DNA of 64,000 nucleotides from NCBI GenBank assembly GCA_024275485.1, contig JAJRZA010000009.1, forward strand, positions 34,502 to 98,501, given 5' to 3'. Below the pieces are notes generated by a model. It did not search any database and had not been told where the DNA came from. It saw only the letters and a program-made list of their open reading frames with translations. Below, piece by piece: positions 33,683-42,754 of this stretch. This stretch comes from Candidatus Krumholzibacteriota bacterium. Its GTDB lineage: Bacteria; Krumholzibacteriota; Krumholzibacteriia; LZORAL124-64-63. Numbering within the stretch: position 1 is the stretch's first letter; each line of letters starts with the position of its first letter. Made by a program: the position numbers and the translations under genes.

Positions 33683-35432
33683 GCCACTGCTTCGGGTGGA
33701 AAAGCTGCGCCTGGGGTTCCGCGATGATCAGGGCCGACTTGTGCCTATACTCCAGAATGTAGATTTGAAAATCGAACCAGGAGAGGCGGTGGCCCTAACC
33801 GGTCCCTCGGGATGTGGTAAAAGCCTGTTGGCCAGGGCCATTTGCGGATTGTTGCCGCCCTCGGCCCGAATGATGGGGAGCATCTTCTGGCGGGGACAAG
33901 AATTGACTCGAAACAATGGCCGCAACTGGCGACCATTGCGGGGTGGGGCCATGACCCTGGTTCTGCAGGAACCGGCCACCAGTCTTAACCCCGTGATGCG
34001 GGTGGGGCGTCAAATAGCCGAATCATGGGCCTTGCATCATCCCGGTCGCCAAGCCCAGGCTGTGGCTCAAAGTCTGAAATTGCTGGAGGAAGTGCGCCTT
34101 CCCATGCCCCTGGAAACAAGCCGCAAATACCCCCACCAGTTGAGTGGTGGCATGCGGCAGCGGGTTCTTTTGGCTTCTGCCCTGGCCTGCGAACCCGGAT
34201 TATTGATTGCCGATGAGCCTACCGCTGCCCTGGATCCCACCGTGCAACGGGATATTCTGACATTGCTCCAGGATATCAGACGGCATCGTGGCATGGCTCT
34301 TTTGTTCATTTCCCATGATCCCAATCTGGTGGAATTGTTGACTGAACGCTCATACCTCATGGACAACGGCCAGCTGCAAGCCGGGGTATTTGCATCAGAC
34401 TTGCCGCCGCATGTGCTGAAAGCGGAAGTTGTGACCACGGAGTTACAACAATTGAAGCCTATTTTGCAGGCTCGGAGGTTGGTGGTTGAACATCTGAACA
34501 ACCGATGGACAGGGTTTGGGGGTAGCGGTGCCGCCGGCTTCAGGGCGGTTGATGATGTGGACCTGGATTTGTCTCCTGGTAGATCCTTGGGACTTGCCGG
34601 TGAATCGGGCTGCGGAAAAACGTCCCTGGCCCGGGCTTTGGTCGGTCAGATTCCCCTAAATTCCGGAACTCTGGTCATGGCAGGTGTCGATTTGCGGAAA
34701 TCCCGGGGAGAGGCCCTCAGGAAAGCCCGCACTGCTGCTCAATTGGTGTTTCAGGACCCAATCGCTTCACTGAATCCCAGGCAGCGTGTTGGTGATATGC
34801 TGGGGGAGGCATTGCGAAAACGGCACGTTGGAATTGAGGGCCTTTTGGAGGAAGTGGGGTTGGGCCCCGAGGTGATTTCGCGTTTTGCCCATCAGCTTTC
34901 CGGAGGGCAAAATCAGCGTGTGGCGCTGGCCAGGGCCTTGACCGTGGACCCAAAAATTTTGATCGCCGACGAAGTCACCAGCGCTCTCGACCCGGTGGCC
35001 ACTCGACGAATCATGTCCCTCTTGGCGGAAATAGTGGATCAAAGAAATCTGGCGGTCCTGCATATTTCTCATGATTTGGATCTTTTGAGCCGTTGGTGTC
35101 ACCGAATAATGGTCATGTCCAAAGGCGTAATTGTGGAGGTATATCCAGGACTCGGTCAAGGCAATGCACGACATCCATACACCCTTCAATTGCTTGCCGC
35201 CAGTCCTAATGCCCTCCGGGCGGATCAATTGCGGTTGCAGGGAGGGAAGAAATCGGTATCCAGGAAGATGCAATCGACAGGGCGGGGGTGTCCCTGGGCT
35301 CCGTTTTGCGATGAGGTTATTTCGTCTTGTTACAAGGTTTTGCCTCCATTGGCGGCGGTAGGCGACGGGCATCTTTCTCGTTGCCCGGTTGTTGAGTCCG
35401 ACAGGTCATCAACTTTTATTGACACGTTATAG
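33675..35432 (+). CDS. Fused ABC-transporter ATPase (DppD-DppF fusion)
   Basis: This 585-residue cytoplasmic protein contains two full ABC domains. Domain one has Walker A GPSGCGKSLL, signature LSGGMRQRVLLASAL and Walker B LLIADEPTAALDP. Domain two has GESGCGKTSLARAL, signature LSGGQNQRVALARAL and LIADEVTSALDP. The C-terminus carries the CPWAPFC...CYK oligopeptide-type extension with cysteines. In most bacteria these two ATPases are separate genes; here one polypeptide drives the DppB/DppC pair. ATG 33675 has GGGAGG eight bases upstream. The final codons also contain the -35 of the TonB-receptor promoter. Confidence 0.94.
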   Translation: MTEPLLRVEKLRLGFRDDQGRLVPILQNVDLKIEPGEAVALTGPSGCGKSLLARAICGLLPPSARMMGSIFWRGQELTRNNGRNWRPLRGGAMTLVLQEPATSLNPVMRVGRQIAESWALHHPGRQAQAVAQSLKLLEEVRLPMPLETSRKYPHQLSGGMRQRVLLASALACEPGLLIADEPTAALDPTVQRDILTLLQDIRRHRGMALLFISHDPNLVELLTERSYLMDNGQLQAGVFASDLPPHVLKAEVVTTELQQLKPILQARRLVVEHLNNRWTGFGGSGAAGFRAVDDVDLDLSPGRSLGLAGESGCGKTSLARALVGQIPLNSGTLVMAGVDLRKSRGEALRKARTAAQLVFQDPIASLNPRQRVGDMLGEALRKRHVGIEGLLEEVGLGPEVISRFAHQLSGGQNQRVALARALTVDPKILIADEVTSALDPVATRRIMSLLAEIVDQRNLAVLHISHDLDLLSRWCHRIMVMSKGVIVEVYPGLGQGNARHPYTLQLLAASPNALRADQLRLQGGKKSVSRKMQSTGRGCPWAPFCDEVISSCYKVLPPLAAVGDGHLSRCPVVESDRSSTFIDTL

Positions 35433-35447
35433 GCCAATCTCTATATT
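35419..35447 (+). promoter_or_regulatory. Sigma-70-type promoter for the TonB-dependent receptor gene
   Basis: A perfect TTGACA (35419-35424) and TATATT (35442-35447) are 17 bases apart. The -35 lies inside the last codons of the fused ATPase gene. The start codon is some 210 bases downstream, leaving a long untranslated leader. Confidence 0.75.
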
Positions 35448-35660
35448 CAAACATCAGTTGCAATAGGAGTTCCGGATAATCCACTGGAAAGTCCCATGCA
35501 GCAAGGTAGGACGGCAATTTCAAATAAGATGAATGCCACCAGATAAGGCACCCCCACACTGCCCGGCTAAGGATCAGTGCGAAACTATAGATATCAGATC
35601 ACAGGTTCTCACCCGAACCCAGTTTCGGTCGGAAAAGCTTCCCCCGAAAGGAGCTCCTCT

Positions 35661-38600
35661 ATGCTCCGGTGCCACCGGATCAATTGGACTTTGAAATCAC
35701 TTCTGCTGATGTTCATGGTCACCTGCATTTTCCAGATCATTGATCTCATGGTTCCGGCCATTGTCTTTGCTCAGGCACCGGGAACCATTGAAGGTGTTGT
35801 CAGTGACAAAGAGACTGGTGAACTTCTCGACTATGCCAATGTTCTTTTGGTAGGCACCACTCGGGGGACAATGTCCCTTGGTGGCGGTCAGTTTTATTTT
35901 CAGGGAATGCCTCCCGGAACCTACAAGGTGAAAATCCTCTACCTGGGTTATGGCCCGGTGGAAAAAACAGTAACCGTGGCGAGTGGGCAAACCGCCAGCT
36001 TGGCCTTTGCACTGGAAACAGTCATTGTTGATCAACTGGAGGCCTTCAATGTAGAAGGCGCTGAATACATGGTTGAGGTCAGGAGTGCCATCAATGAGCA
36101 GACGATCAGCTCGGAAACCTTCGAAAAATTCGCCATCGACTCCGTTGAAGACGCCCTGTCCAAGAACGCCGGTGTGGTCTCGCGTGCTGGTGAGCTGTAT
36201 GTTCGCGGTGGCCGTTCTGGTGAAGTTTCCTATCAAATGGATGGTGTGACTGTCAGCAACCCTTTGGGTGGTGGTCACATGGAAGTTTCCACACTCTCGG
36301 TTGAAACCATGGCCATGGCCACTGGTGGACTGGATGCCAAATTTGGCAACGCCTTGTCAGGTGTTGTGAACATCATCACCAAAGAGGGTGGTCAAAAATT
36401 TGGTGGCGCAGTTCGTTTCCTGACTGATGATTTTGGGCGCCAGGATAAAACCTACACCAACTACGATCGCCTGGAATACCAGTTTGGTGGGCCTCTTCCC
36501 CTCAGTGGCTTGACTTATTCAATCTCCGGTGACCTTTTGTTCACCGATGGGGAAAACACTTCCGTGGCCCACCGTCCGGAATACAAAGCTAAAATCGGTG
36601 ACACCACCTTGTTCAAGTTCCGCCGCCGTCAGTTCAACTCGGCCAAGGGCTCGATCAAGCTGGCATACACCATGTCACAGAGTAAAAAAGTGACGGCAGA
36701 GTATACCTACTCCACCACCCTTTCCGAGAGTTACGCTCCCAACTGGAGTGTCAGTGGGTTTGCTCGCCGGGTTGTTTACCTTCCCGAAGTCCTGCCCCCA
36801 AGTGGTGGCCGTTTGGCCTATTTTGCCACCGGTCGGGCTATTCCTGTCTATTATGGCCCTTGGTTCGAACAGATGTTGGATACCGCGCGCAGCGTGCTGG
36901 TGATCGATGAACGCAACTCCAGTGACCAGCATGTGCAGATGCCTGTTCTGGAAGTCCGGGGTGCCGCTGACAATCGCCTACATACAGTGGTTGCCCACGC
37001 AGAGTTTGACGGCTTCCGCTCTCCTTATTCCGCTTTCAGTACCGTGGCCCAGGACAGCTCCTATTCTGAGTTCAATTCCGCCAATCGCCAGGGCCAGAAT
37101 CGGTCCGTTGGCCAGGTAGGTAAAATTATCTGGCGTCACAACCTGACCGAACGCACGTTCTACAACGTTCGTCTGGGAATGGTGGCTTTCGATACTCGCG
37201 CCGACGTCGGCGGCAAGGATCCCTGGTTGTACAACCACGGCGGTATCTGGTCTCCCGGCTTGTTCACTGGACAGAATCGTTTGTACCAAACCAGTACCGA
37301 TTATTACACCGATCCCCTGAATGGCTATTTTGTCACCACCAGTGATAATAACTTCTACTTCGAGGAGTACAGCCGGGTCTACAGTCTCGACTTGGAACTG
37401 GTCAGCAACCGCTGGGATGGTCATCTCATGGAGGCTGGTGGCGGTATTCGCTACAACGACCTGGAACGCTACTCCCTGGCCAGCCCCGCGGTCATGCGCA
37501 AAAACCGGTTCACAGGTGAATGGAGCCAGGGCGGCAACAGGAACATCTTCCATACTTACAACCCGGAAGGTTACTGGTACGCCCAGGACCGCTGGGAATA
37601 TGAAGGCATGGTTGTGAATTATGGTTTGCGTTGGGACATGTTTTCTCCCGGCACCGCTGCTGCCATCGAACTTGCCAACGAAGACGTCGACGCCAACGTA
37701 CTTAAATACAAGACGGCTTTCCAACCTCGTCTGGGTTTTGCCTTCCCCATTACTGAACGCGACGGTTTCTACTTTCACTATGGTCGTTTTGTTCAGTTCC
37801 CGAGCCGTGAGTTTCTGTTTGCCAGCCAGGATCCGGTGGGTAACGCTGGTATTCTGGGTAACCCGAACCTGGATCCTGAAACAACGGTTCAGTACTCGGC
37901 GGGTATCAAGCATCAGTTTACCGATCATATTGCTGGACAGTTTTCGCTTTACAGCAAGGATATCTATGATCTGATCGCTTCTACCACGGTGACTGATGCG
38001 AGCACCGGTAATACCCTGGCCCGTTATATCAACAAGGCTTACGCTTCGGCCCGGGGTGTTGAAATGACCCTGGACAAGAGATATAGTGACCACTACCAGT
38101 TCCGCCTGGCTTATACCTATTCCTTCGCCGACGGCGTTGCTTCCAGCACCGCTTTTGGTGCCAGCCCTGAGGGCCTGGAATTCCTGCCCAACCAGGAATT
38201 GCCTTTGGATTGGGATCAGCGTCATACCCTGAATCTCATGTTCCTACTGGCAGAACCGGGTGTTTGGTCATCGTCCTTTACATTTTCATACGGAAGTGGT
38301 TTTCCCTGGACTCCCAACGACCGTTTCGCCAAACGGCAGGATCCTTTGGTGGAGAACAGCAATCGTTTGCCGCCAACATATTCACTTGATATTCAGCTTG
38401 AACGGAACATCAACTTTTACGGGAAAAGGCTTTCGCTGCAACTTCAAGCCTTCAATCTGCTTAACCAGGATGTGGTTATCAGTCCTGGTGGTGGCGGCAT
38501 CAATCCCGGCATGATTAATGGGGCACGTTACGCAGGCATGTCCTACCTGACGGAAACCGGCAAGTACGGCGCTGCACTGTTGCAAGACGCTGATGGTGAC

Positions 38601-38687
38601 GGTGAAGACGAATTTATTCCCATAGTGGACCCCAGAACCTTCGGTCAGCATCGCCTGTTCCGTATTGGTATTGGGTATTACTTCTAG
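35661..38687 (+). CDS. TonB-dependent receptor with carboxypeptidase-like regulatory domain
   Basis: The 1008-residue outer-membrane protein has a signal peptide ending near PAIVFAQ, a CarboxypepD_reg-like beta domain (TIEGVVSDKETGELLDYANV then TYKVKILYLGYGP), a plug domain (VEDALSKNAGVVSRAGELYVRGG and SGVVNIITKEGG) and a long TonB_dep_Rec beta-barrel with alternating aromatic strands, ending in LFRIGIGYYF. Such receptors bring large ligands across the outer membrane using TonB energy; the exbB-exbD-exbD-tonB set begins 6 kb downstream. ATG 35661 has AAAGGAG upstream. The two following genes are co-oriented, and the receptor, secreted protein and PorV-like barrel probably form a unit. The ligand is unknown. 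Confidence 0.92.
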   Translation: MLRCHRINWTLKSLLLMFMVTCIFQIIDLMVPAIVFAQAPGTIEGVVSDKETGELLDYANVLLVGTTRGTMSLGGGQFYFQGMPPGTYKVKILYLGYGPVEKTVTVASGQTASLAFALETVIVDQLEAFNVEGAEYMVEVRSAINEQTISSETFEKFAIDSVEDALSKNAGVVSRAGELYVRGGRSGEVSYQMDGVTVSNPLGGGHMEVSTLSVETMAMATGGLDAKFGNALSGVVNIITKEGGQKFGGAVRFLTDDFGRQDKTYTNYDRLEYQFGGPLPLSGLTYSISGDLLFTDGENTSVAHRPEYKAKIGDTTLFKFRRRQFNSAKGSIKLAYTMSQSKKVTAEYTYSTTLSESYAPNWSVSGFARRVVYLPEVLPPSGGRLAYFATGRAIPVYYGPWFEQMLDTARSVLVIDERNSSDQHVQMPVLEVRGAADNRLHTVVAHAEFDGFRSPYSAFSTVAQDSSYSEFNSANRQGQNRSVGQVGKIIWRHNLTERTFYNVRLGMVAFDTRADVGGKDPWLYNHGGIWSPGLFTGQNRLYQTSTDYYTDPLNGYFVTTSDNNFYFEEYSRVYSLDLELVSNRWDGHLMEAGGGIRYNDLERYSLASPAVMRKNRFTGEWSQGGNRNIFHTYNPEGYWYAQDRWEYEGMVVNYGLRWDMFSPGTAAAIELANEDVDANVLKYKTAFQPRLGFAFPITERDGFYFHYGRFVQFPSREFLFASQDPVGNAGILGNPNLDPETTVQYSAGIKHQFTDHIAGQFSLYSKDIYDLIASTTVTDASTGNTLARYINKAYASARGVEMTLDKRYSDHYQFRLAYTYSFADGVASSTAFGASPEGLEFLPNQELPLDWDQRHTLNLMFLLAEPGVWSSSFTFSYGSGFPWTPNDRFAKRQDPLVENSNRLPPTYSLDIQLERNINFYGKRLSLQLQAFNLLNQDVVISPGGGGINPGMINGARYAGMSYLTETGKYGAALLQDADGDGEDEFIPIVDPRTFGQHRLFRIGIGYYF

Positions 38688-38702
38688 GGGCACTGCACAG
38701 GA

Positions 38703-38722
38703 ATTGCGACTGGAATCGCAGT
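38703..38722 (+). other. Small stem-loop between receptor and secreted-protein genes
   Basis: ATTGCGA and TCGCAGT arms can pair through seven positions with a six-base loop, 15 bases after the receptor stop. It has no T-tail; it may be an RNA processing or stability site. Confidence 0.35.
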
Positions 38723-38740
38723 CCTGCTGAAAGGATGGCA

Positions 38741-41584
38741 ATGATCGGCACCATCATGAAATTGGGTAAGGGATTCGGGAGCAAGGCGTTTTGGGCCGAC
38801 CCCGGCATCATCCTGCTGCTCATGGTATGTGTGGCGCTGCCGGCATCGGCTCGCATGGACACGCCCAATCCCCTCCTTGAATTGGGATATAACCCTGGTG
38901 GCATTTTTGAACTGCAGGGTGATTTCGTCATGAATGTTGGGGAAGTGCAGATTAATATCACCAACTGGGGTCTGATTGGTTCGGCCTTCAGTATTCCCAC
39001 CACTTTTTCCGATGCACCTTCCTGCCAGTGGCCTGCCGGCAGTGGTGATGAGTACCTTTGGGCCGCCGGTCTTTGGGTTGGCGGGGTGGTTTTGGGGGAA
39101 CGTCTGGTTTCAACCGGTGGCTTCAGGTCCGAATGGATGCCGCTGGATGAGTTGGAAGCCACCATCTATGAAGCCATCGGAACGAAATTGCTGCGTCCCA
39201 CCGGAAACGGTCTGGCCAGTGGACGCAGGGCGCCCATGCCAAGTGACGACGACGATGATGATGGTGAAATCGACGAAGAAATCCTCAATGGTTTTGATGA
39301 CGACGCTGACGGTCTGATAGATGAGGATTTCGGACAGGTCGGCAACCAGATGTTTGTATTGACCAATTACGATAACACGGCCTTGGCCCAGGAATTTTTT
39401 CCGGATCATACCCCCATGAACCTGGAAATGGTTCAAACCACTTTCCAGTGGGAGAATGACCAGGTTGATGACTTTGTCGGTTTCGATTACAAAATCACCA
39501 ACGTTGGTGTGACGGATGTGCAACGGGTTTATGTCGGTTTCTTTGCCGACAGCGATATTGGCCCCCGCAGTGCCGACAGTGTTGCCCTGGATGATATGGC
39601 CGGTTCCTGGAGGGGCTTCGTGCGTGGTTCTGATGGCGGCTGGGTTCCCGTCGAGGTTGGTTACATGTGGGACAACAACCCTGATGGCCCCTTGGACGGC
39701 TATTTCGGCATCCTTTTCCTTGGGCATGATATTGATCCCACCGGCAACAAGGCTCCCACCAAAATCGGTCTGCGGACTTTTCAGAAATTCCAGGGAAGTA
39801 CCGCTTTTGAACAAGGTGGTGATCCCACCAACGATGACGAGGCCTATCAACTCATGAGCGCCTCTCCTGAGGATTGGGACCAGGATACCATTGATGGTAA
39901 GGAAGCCGATTTCCGTTTCCTGGTATCGGCGGGCCCCTTTGATCTTCTTGAACCGGATGATACTTTAAATTTCCAGGTGGGGATGGTTGTCGGCCCAGGT
40001 CTTGGCGACTTGTTCGGCGCTCCCGGGTTGCTCAGTAATTGTGCTGAAGCGGCTTTGACATGGTATGGGATTTTCTTGGACTTGATTCCTGATCAACCGC
40101 AACACGAAGGCTCTGCCATCGTTGAGGTCGGTGAAAACGGCCGGGAAACCATGCTCTGTCGTGAAGATTTTGATCCCCCGGAAGCATGGGATAACTTCTG
40201 GCCTGATTTTGGCGATACCTCCTGCGTCAGCGTGGAATGGCTCCTGTCACAGGAAACGGTCTCTCCTGATGACCAATTTGTCTACCCTCCCGGGACCACC
40301 AGGGTTTGCGCCATGTTCAACATGGATAACTGTTTCGAATGCCAGCGCCAACTCGGGTGGGATTGTAATGATTCCTCCATCGAGTTAGGGGTTTGGAATT
40401 GCAATGATCCCAATGCAACCAGCAAGCCTGGTTGCACGGGCATTGACGGTGCCGAAACTCAGATTCACTGGTTGGTTGGAATGGCTCCGCCCCCACCAGG
40501 TTTGCGGATCTGGTCCGGCGACAGCCGGGTGCATGTCTTCTGGGATGATGATAGTGAAATAACCCCGGATATTCGTCTTCAGGCAGTTGATTTTGAATCA
40601 TACCGGATCTGGAGAGCCGACAACTGGGATCGTCCTCATGGGTCTTCAGTGATCAATGGCCCTGAAAGTACACTCTGGCAGCTCATCAACGAATTTGACC
40701 TTGTGAATAACTACGTGGTTTATCGTGATGCTGGTGGTGTGACTATCATGGATACCATTCCCCTGGGAGCCAATACGGGGCTTGATGTCATCGCCTACAC
40801 ACCTCGAGTGCTCAGTGATCCGCTCTTTGACGGACTTGCCGAAGCCATGAATGATGTGGTGATCAATGATCCCACAGGAACGCTTTCAACTCGACCAAAT
40901 CTGCGTAACTCCTCTGGTGCAATTGTTCCAGCCTTTTCCGGGTTGGCCCGCTGGGAAAGTTATCCTGATGTTTTGGATACCTTCTTCGCTGTCGCTTACC
41001 GTGCTGAAGATTTGGCCAATGGCGTAGTTGAAAAACACAGCACCAGATATTACGAGTATATTGATGATGAGATTCACAACGGGTTCTTGTACTTCTACTC
41101 GGTCACCGCCACTGATCATGCTTTATTGCCTTCCAACAACGATTTTGATATCACTCTTCCGGTGGGCCCGGGCCTCGGTGGTGATCCCGGCTCATCATTT
41201 GCCAACACTACTCCTGGTACTGAATCTCAAACGGCTGAAGACCGGGCTGCAAACGGGGCGAATATTTATGTCTTCCCCAACCCAGCCACCCGGGATGCCC
41301 TGGCTGAATACCAGGAAATGGCCCCAAGCGGAGATGACCCCACCGGTGTCAGGATTACTTTTACCAATCTTCCGGATGCCAACAATACGATTCAGATTTT
41401 CACCGTCAGTGGCGATTTGGTGCAGACCATTCCTCACAATGGCCTAGGCGGGGTCGGACATATCAGTTGGAATCTGATGAGCAGGAATGGGCAGGAAATT
41501 GTCAGTGGGGTGTACTTGTACACAGTTCAGAGTGACGACAGCGCATTTGACGATTTTATCGGCAAATTCGTTGTCGTAAGATAG
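38741..41584 (+). CDS. Large secreted Asp-rich protein with C-terminal FlgD-like / sorting-type domain
   Basis: The 947-residue protein has a signal peptide (DPGIILLLMVCVALPASA) and a first region describing a large beta-rich fold (LWAAGLWVGGVVLGERL). Near residue 165 it has a strongly acidic run, DDDDDDGEIDEEILN then DDDADGLIDED, like a calcium-binding thrombospondin-3 or EF-hand-type loop. The last 90 residues (ANIYVFPNP then TIQIFTVSGDLVQTIP and GVYLYTVQS) match the FlgD-like Ig fold used as a type A sorting domain of T9SS-like secretion. Six or more Cys occur in one stretch around CFECQRQLGWDCND. The AAAGG before ATG 38741 supports this start. Function is unknown; a surface-exposed or released protein is likely. 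Confidence 0.82.
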   Translation: MIGTIMKLGKGFGSKAFWADPGIILLLMVCVALPASARMDTPNPLLELGYNPGGIFELQGDFVMNVGEVQINITNWGLIGSAFSIPTTFSDAPSCQWPAGSGDEYLWAAGLWVGGVVLGERLVSTGGFRSEWMPLDELEATIYEAIGTKLLRPTGNGLASGRRAPMPSDDDDDDGEIDEEILNGFDDDADGLIDEDFGQVGNQMFVLTNYDNTALAQEFFPDHTPMNLEMVQTTFQWENDQVDDFVGFDYKITNVGVTDVQRVYVGFFADSDIGPRSADSVALDDMAGSWRGFVRGSDGGWVPVEVGYMWDNNPDGPLDGYFGILFLGHDIDPTGNKAPTKIGLRTFQKFQGSTAFEQGGDPTNDDEAYQLMSASPEDWDQDTIDGKEADFRFLVSAGPFDLLEPDDTLNFQVGMVVGPGLGDLFGAPGLLSNCAEAALTWYGIFLDLIPDQPQHEGSAIVEVGENGRETMLCREDFDPPEAWDNFWPDFGDTSCVSVEWLLSQETVSPDDQFVYPPGTTRVCAMFNMDNCFECQRQLGWDCNDSSIELGVWNCNDPNATSKPGCTGIDGAETQIHWLVGMAPPPPGLRIWSGDSRVHVFWDDDSEITPDIRLQAVDFESYRIWRADNWDRPHGSSVINGPESTLWQLINEFDLVNNYVVYRDAGGVTIMDTIPLGANTGLDVIAYTPRVLSDPLFDGLAEAMNDVVINDPTGTLSTRPNLRNSSGAIVPAFSGLARWESYPDVLDTFFAVAYRAEDLANGVVEKHSTRYYEYIDDEIHNGFLYFYSVTATDHALLPSNNDFDITLPVGPGLGGDPGSSFANTTPGTESQTAEDRAANGANIYVFPNPATRDALAEYQEMAPSGDDPTGVRITFTNLPDANNTIQIFTVSGDLVQTIPHNGLGGVGHISWNLMSRNGQEIVSGVYLYTVQSDDSAFDDFIGKFVVVR

Positions 41585-41644
41585 TCATTGTTTAGGGGCA
41601 GGTTTTGTGTCAACTCCGTCTTCTGGACGGATCTGGAGGTTTCC

Positions 41645-42577
41645 ATGAAGCGCATCGCGATTATGCTGACCATTTTGTTGGTTTTGCCAACGGCGGCCAA
41701 TGCGGCCGGTTTTGCCAAGGTCGGCACTTTTGGCGGTCAATTCCTTAAGATAGGGGTGAGCGCCCGAGCAACTGGTATGGGGTCCGCCTTCACCGGTGTT
41801 GCTGACGATGCCACTGCGGTGTTCTATAATGCCGGTGGCCTGGTCAACGTTCTGGGGAATGAAGTATCACTCAACCATGTGGTATGGGCTGCTGATACCA
41901 AATTGAGCACCGCTGTTGTGGCGTTCAACCCTCGTACCATTCCTGGGACCTTTGCCTTCTCGGTGCGTTCTTTCTGGATGGATCCCCAATTGGAGCGGAC
42001 GGCTTATAATCCTGAAGGTACCGGCCGTACTTTCGATGCGGGTTCCACTTCCTTTGGCTTGAGCTATGCCAGGTTCTTTACTGACAAGTTTTCAGCCGGA
42101 GTAACTTTGAACTATCTGCATATGGGTTTGGCTGAGTCTGCCGTCAACACCGGGTCCTTCGATTTCGGTATCATGTATCGAATTGGCATCAAGGATCTCA
42201 AGTTGGGCATGACCATCCAGAATCTTGGTGGAAAGTTCCAATTCGACGAACGCGAATCGAAGCTGCCCATGACCTTCAAGGTCGGGGCAAGTTTCAACGC
42301 CTTCAAAAATGAGAATCAGGCATTGCTTGTTGCCCTGGAGTTTGCTCATCCGGCCGATAACCTCGAGCACGCCAATGCCGGGCTGGAATACGCTTTGAAC
42401 AACATGTTCTTTGTTCGCGGAGGTTATCACATCAATTACGATACCGATGGCTTGGCCTTTGGTTTTGGCGCTGCCATTCCCACCGGCGAAACCACCCGGT
42501 TGCAGGCTGATTACAGTGGTGTGGACATGGGCCCCCTCGGACTGGTGCATCGTCTCACTCTGAGTGTCATGTTCTAG
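41645..42577 (+). CDS. PorV/PorQ-like outer-membrane beta-barrel protein
   Basis: This 310-residue protein has a signal peptide ending TAANA and then AGFAKVGTFGGQFLKIGVSA and RATGMGSAFTGVADDATAVF, the typical start of the PorV/PorQ/UPF0164 group. The remaining sequence is a membrane barrel with a C-terminal LTLSVMF strand. PorV of T9SS organisms passes cargo with C-terminal sorting domains at the outer membrane. The upstream gene carries such a domain, so a cargo/partner relation is a reasonable inference, though the core T9SS genes are not in this window. A terminator follows. Confidence 0.85.
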   Translation: MKRIAIMLTILLVLPTAANAAGFAKVGTFGGQFLKIGVSARATGMGSAFTGVADDATAVFYNAGGLVNVLGNEVSLNHVVWAADTKLSTAVVAFNPRTIPGTFAFSVRSFWMDPQLERTAYNPEGTGRTFDAGSTSFGLSYARFFTDKFSAGVTLNYLHMGLAESAVNTGSFDFGIMYRIGIKDLKLGMTIQNLGGKFQFDERESKLPMTFKVGASFNAFKNENQALLVALEFAHPADNLEHANAGLEYALNNMFFVRGGYHINYDTDGLAFGFGAAIPTGETTRLQADYSGVDMGPLGLVHRLTLSVMF

Positions 42578-42615
42578 TATTGCCCCTGTCGTATTGCTTC
42601 GGACACAAAACTTCA

Positions 42616-42651
42616 GCCGTCCCGTCTTGAACGGGGCGGTTGTTTTTTTTT
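42616..42651 (+). terminator. Rho-independent terminator after the PorV-like gene
   Basis: A 10-bp stem (GCCGTCCCGT at 42616-42625 pairing with ACGGGGCGGT at 42631-42640, with G-U pairs) is followed directly by a run of T broken by a single G. It marks the end of the receptor / secreted protein / PorV transcript. Confidence 0.85.
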
Positions 42652-42754
42652 AGGCCTGGCCAAAATCCATTTAATTCCATACAATAACACAGTCTGCCAC
42701 TTGCGGGCCCGATCGAGGGGGGTCGGTTCAGCCAATTGAAACAAGGGCTCAAGC

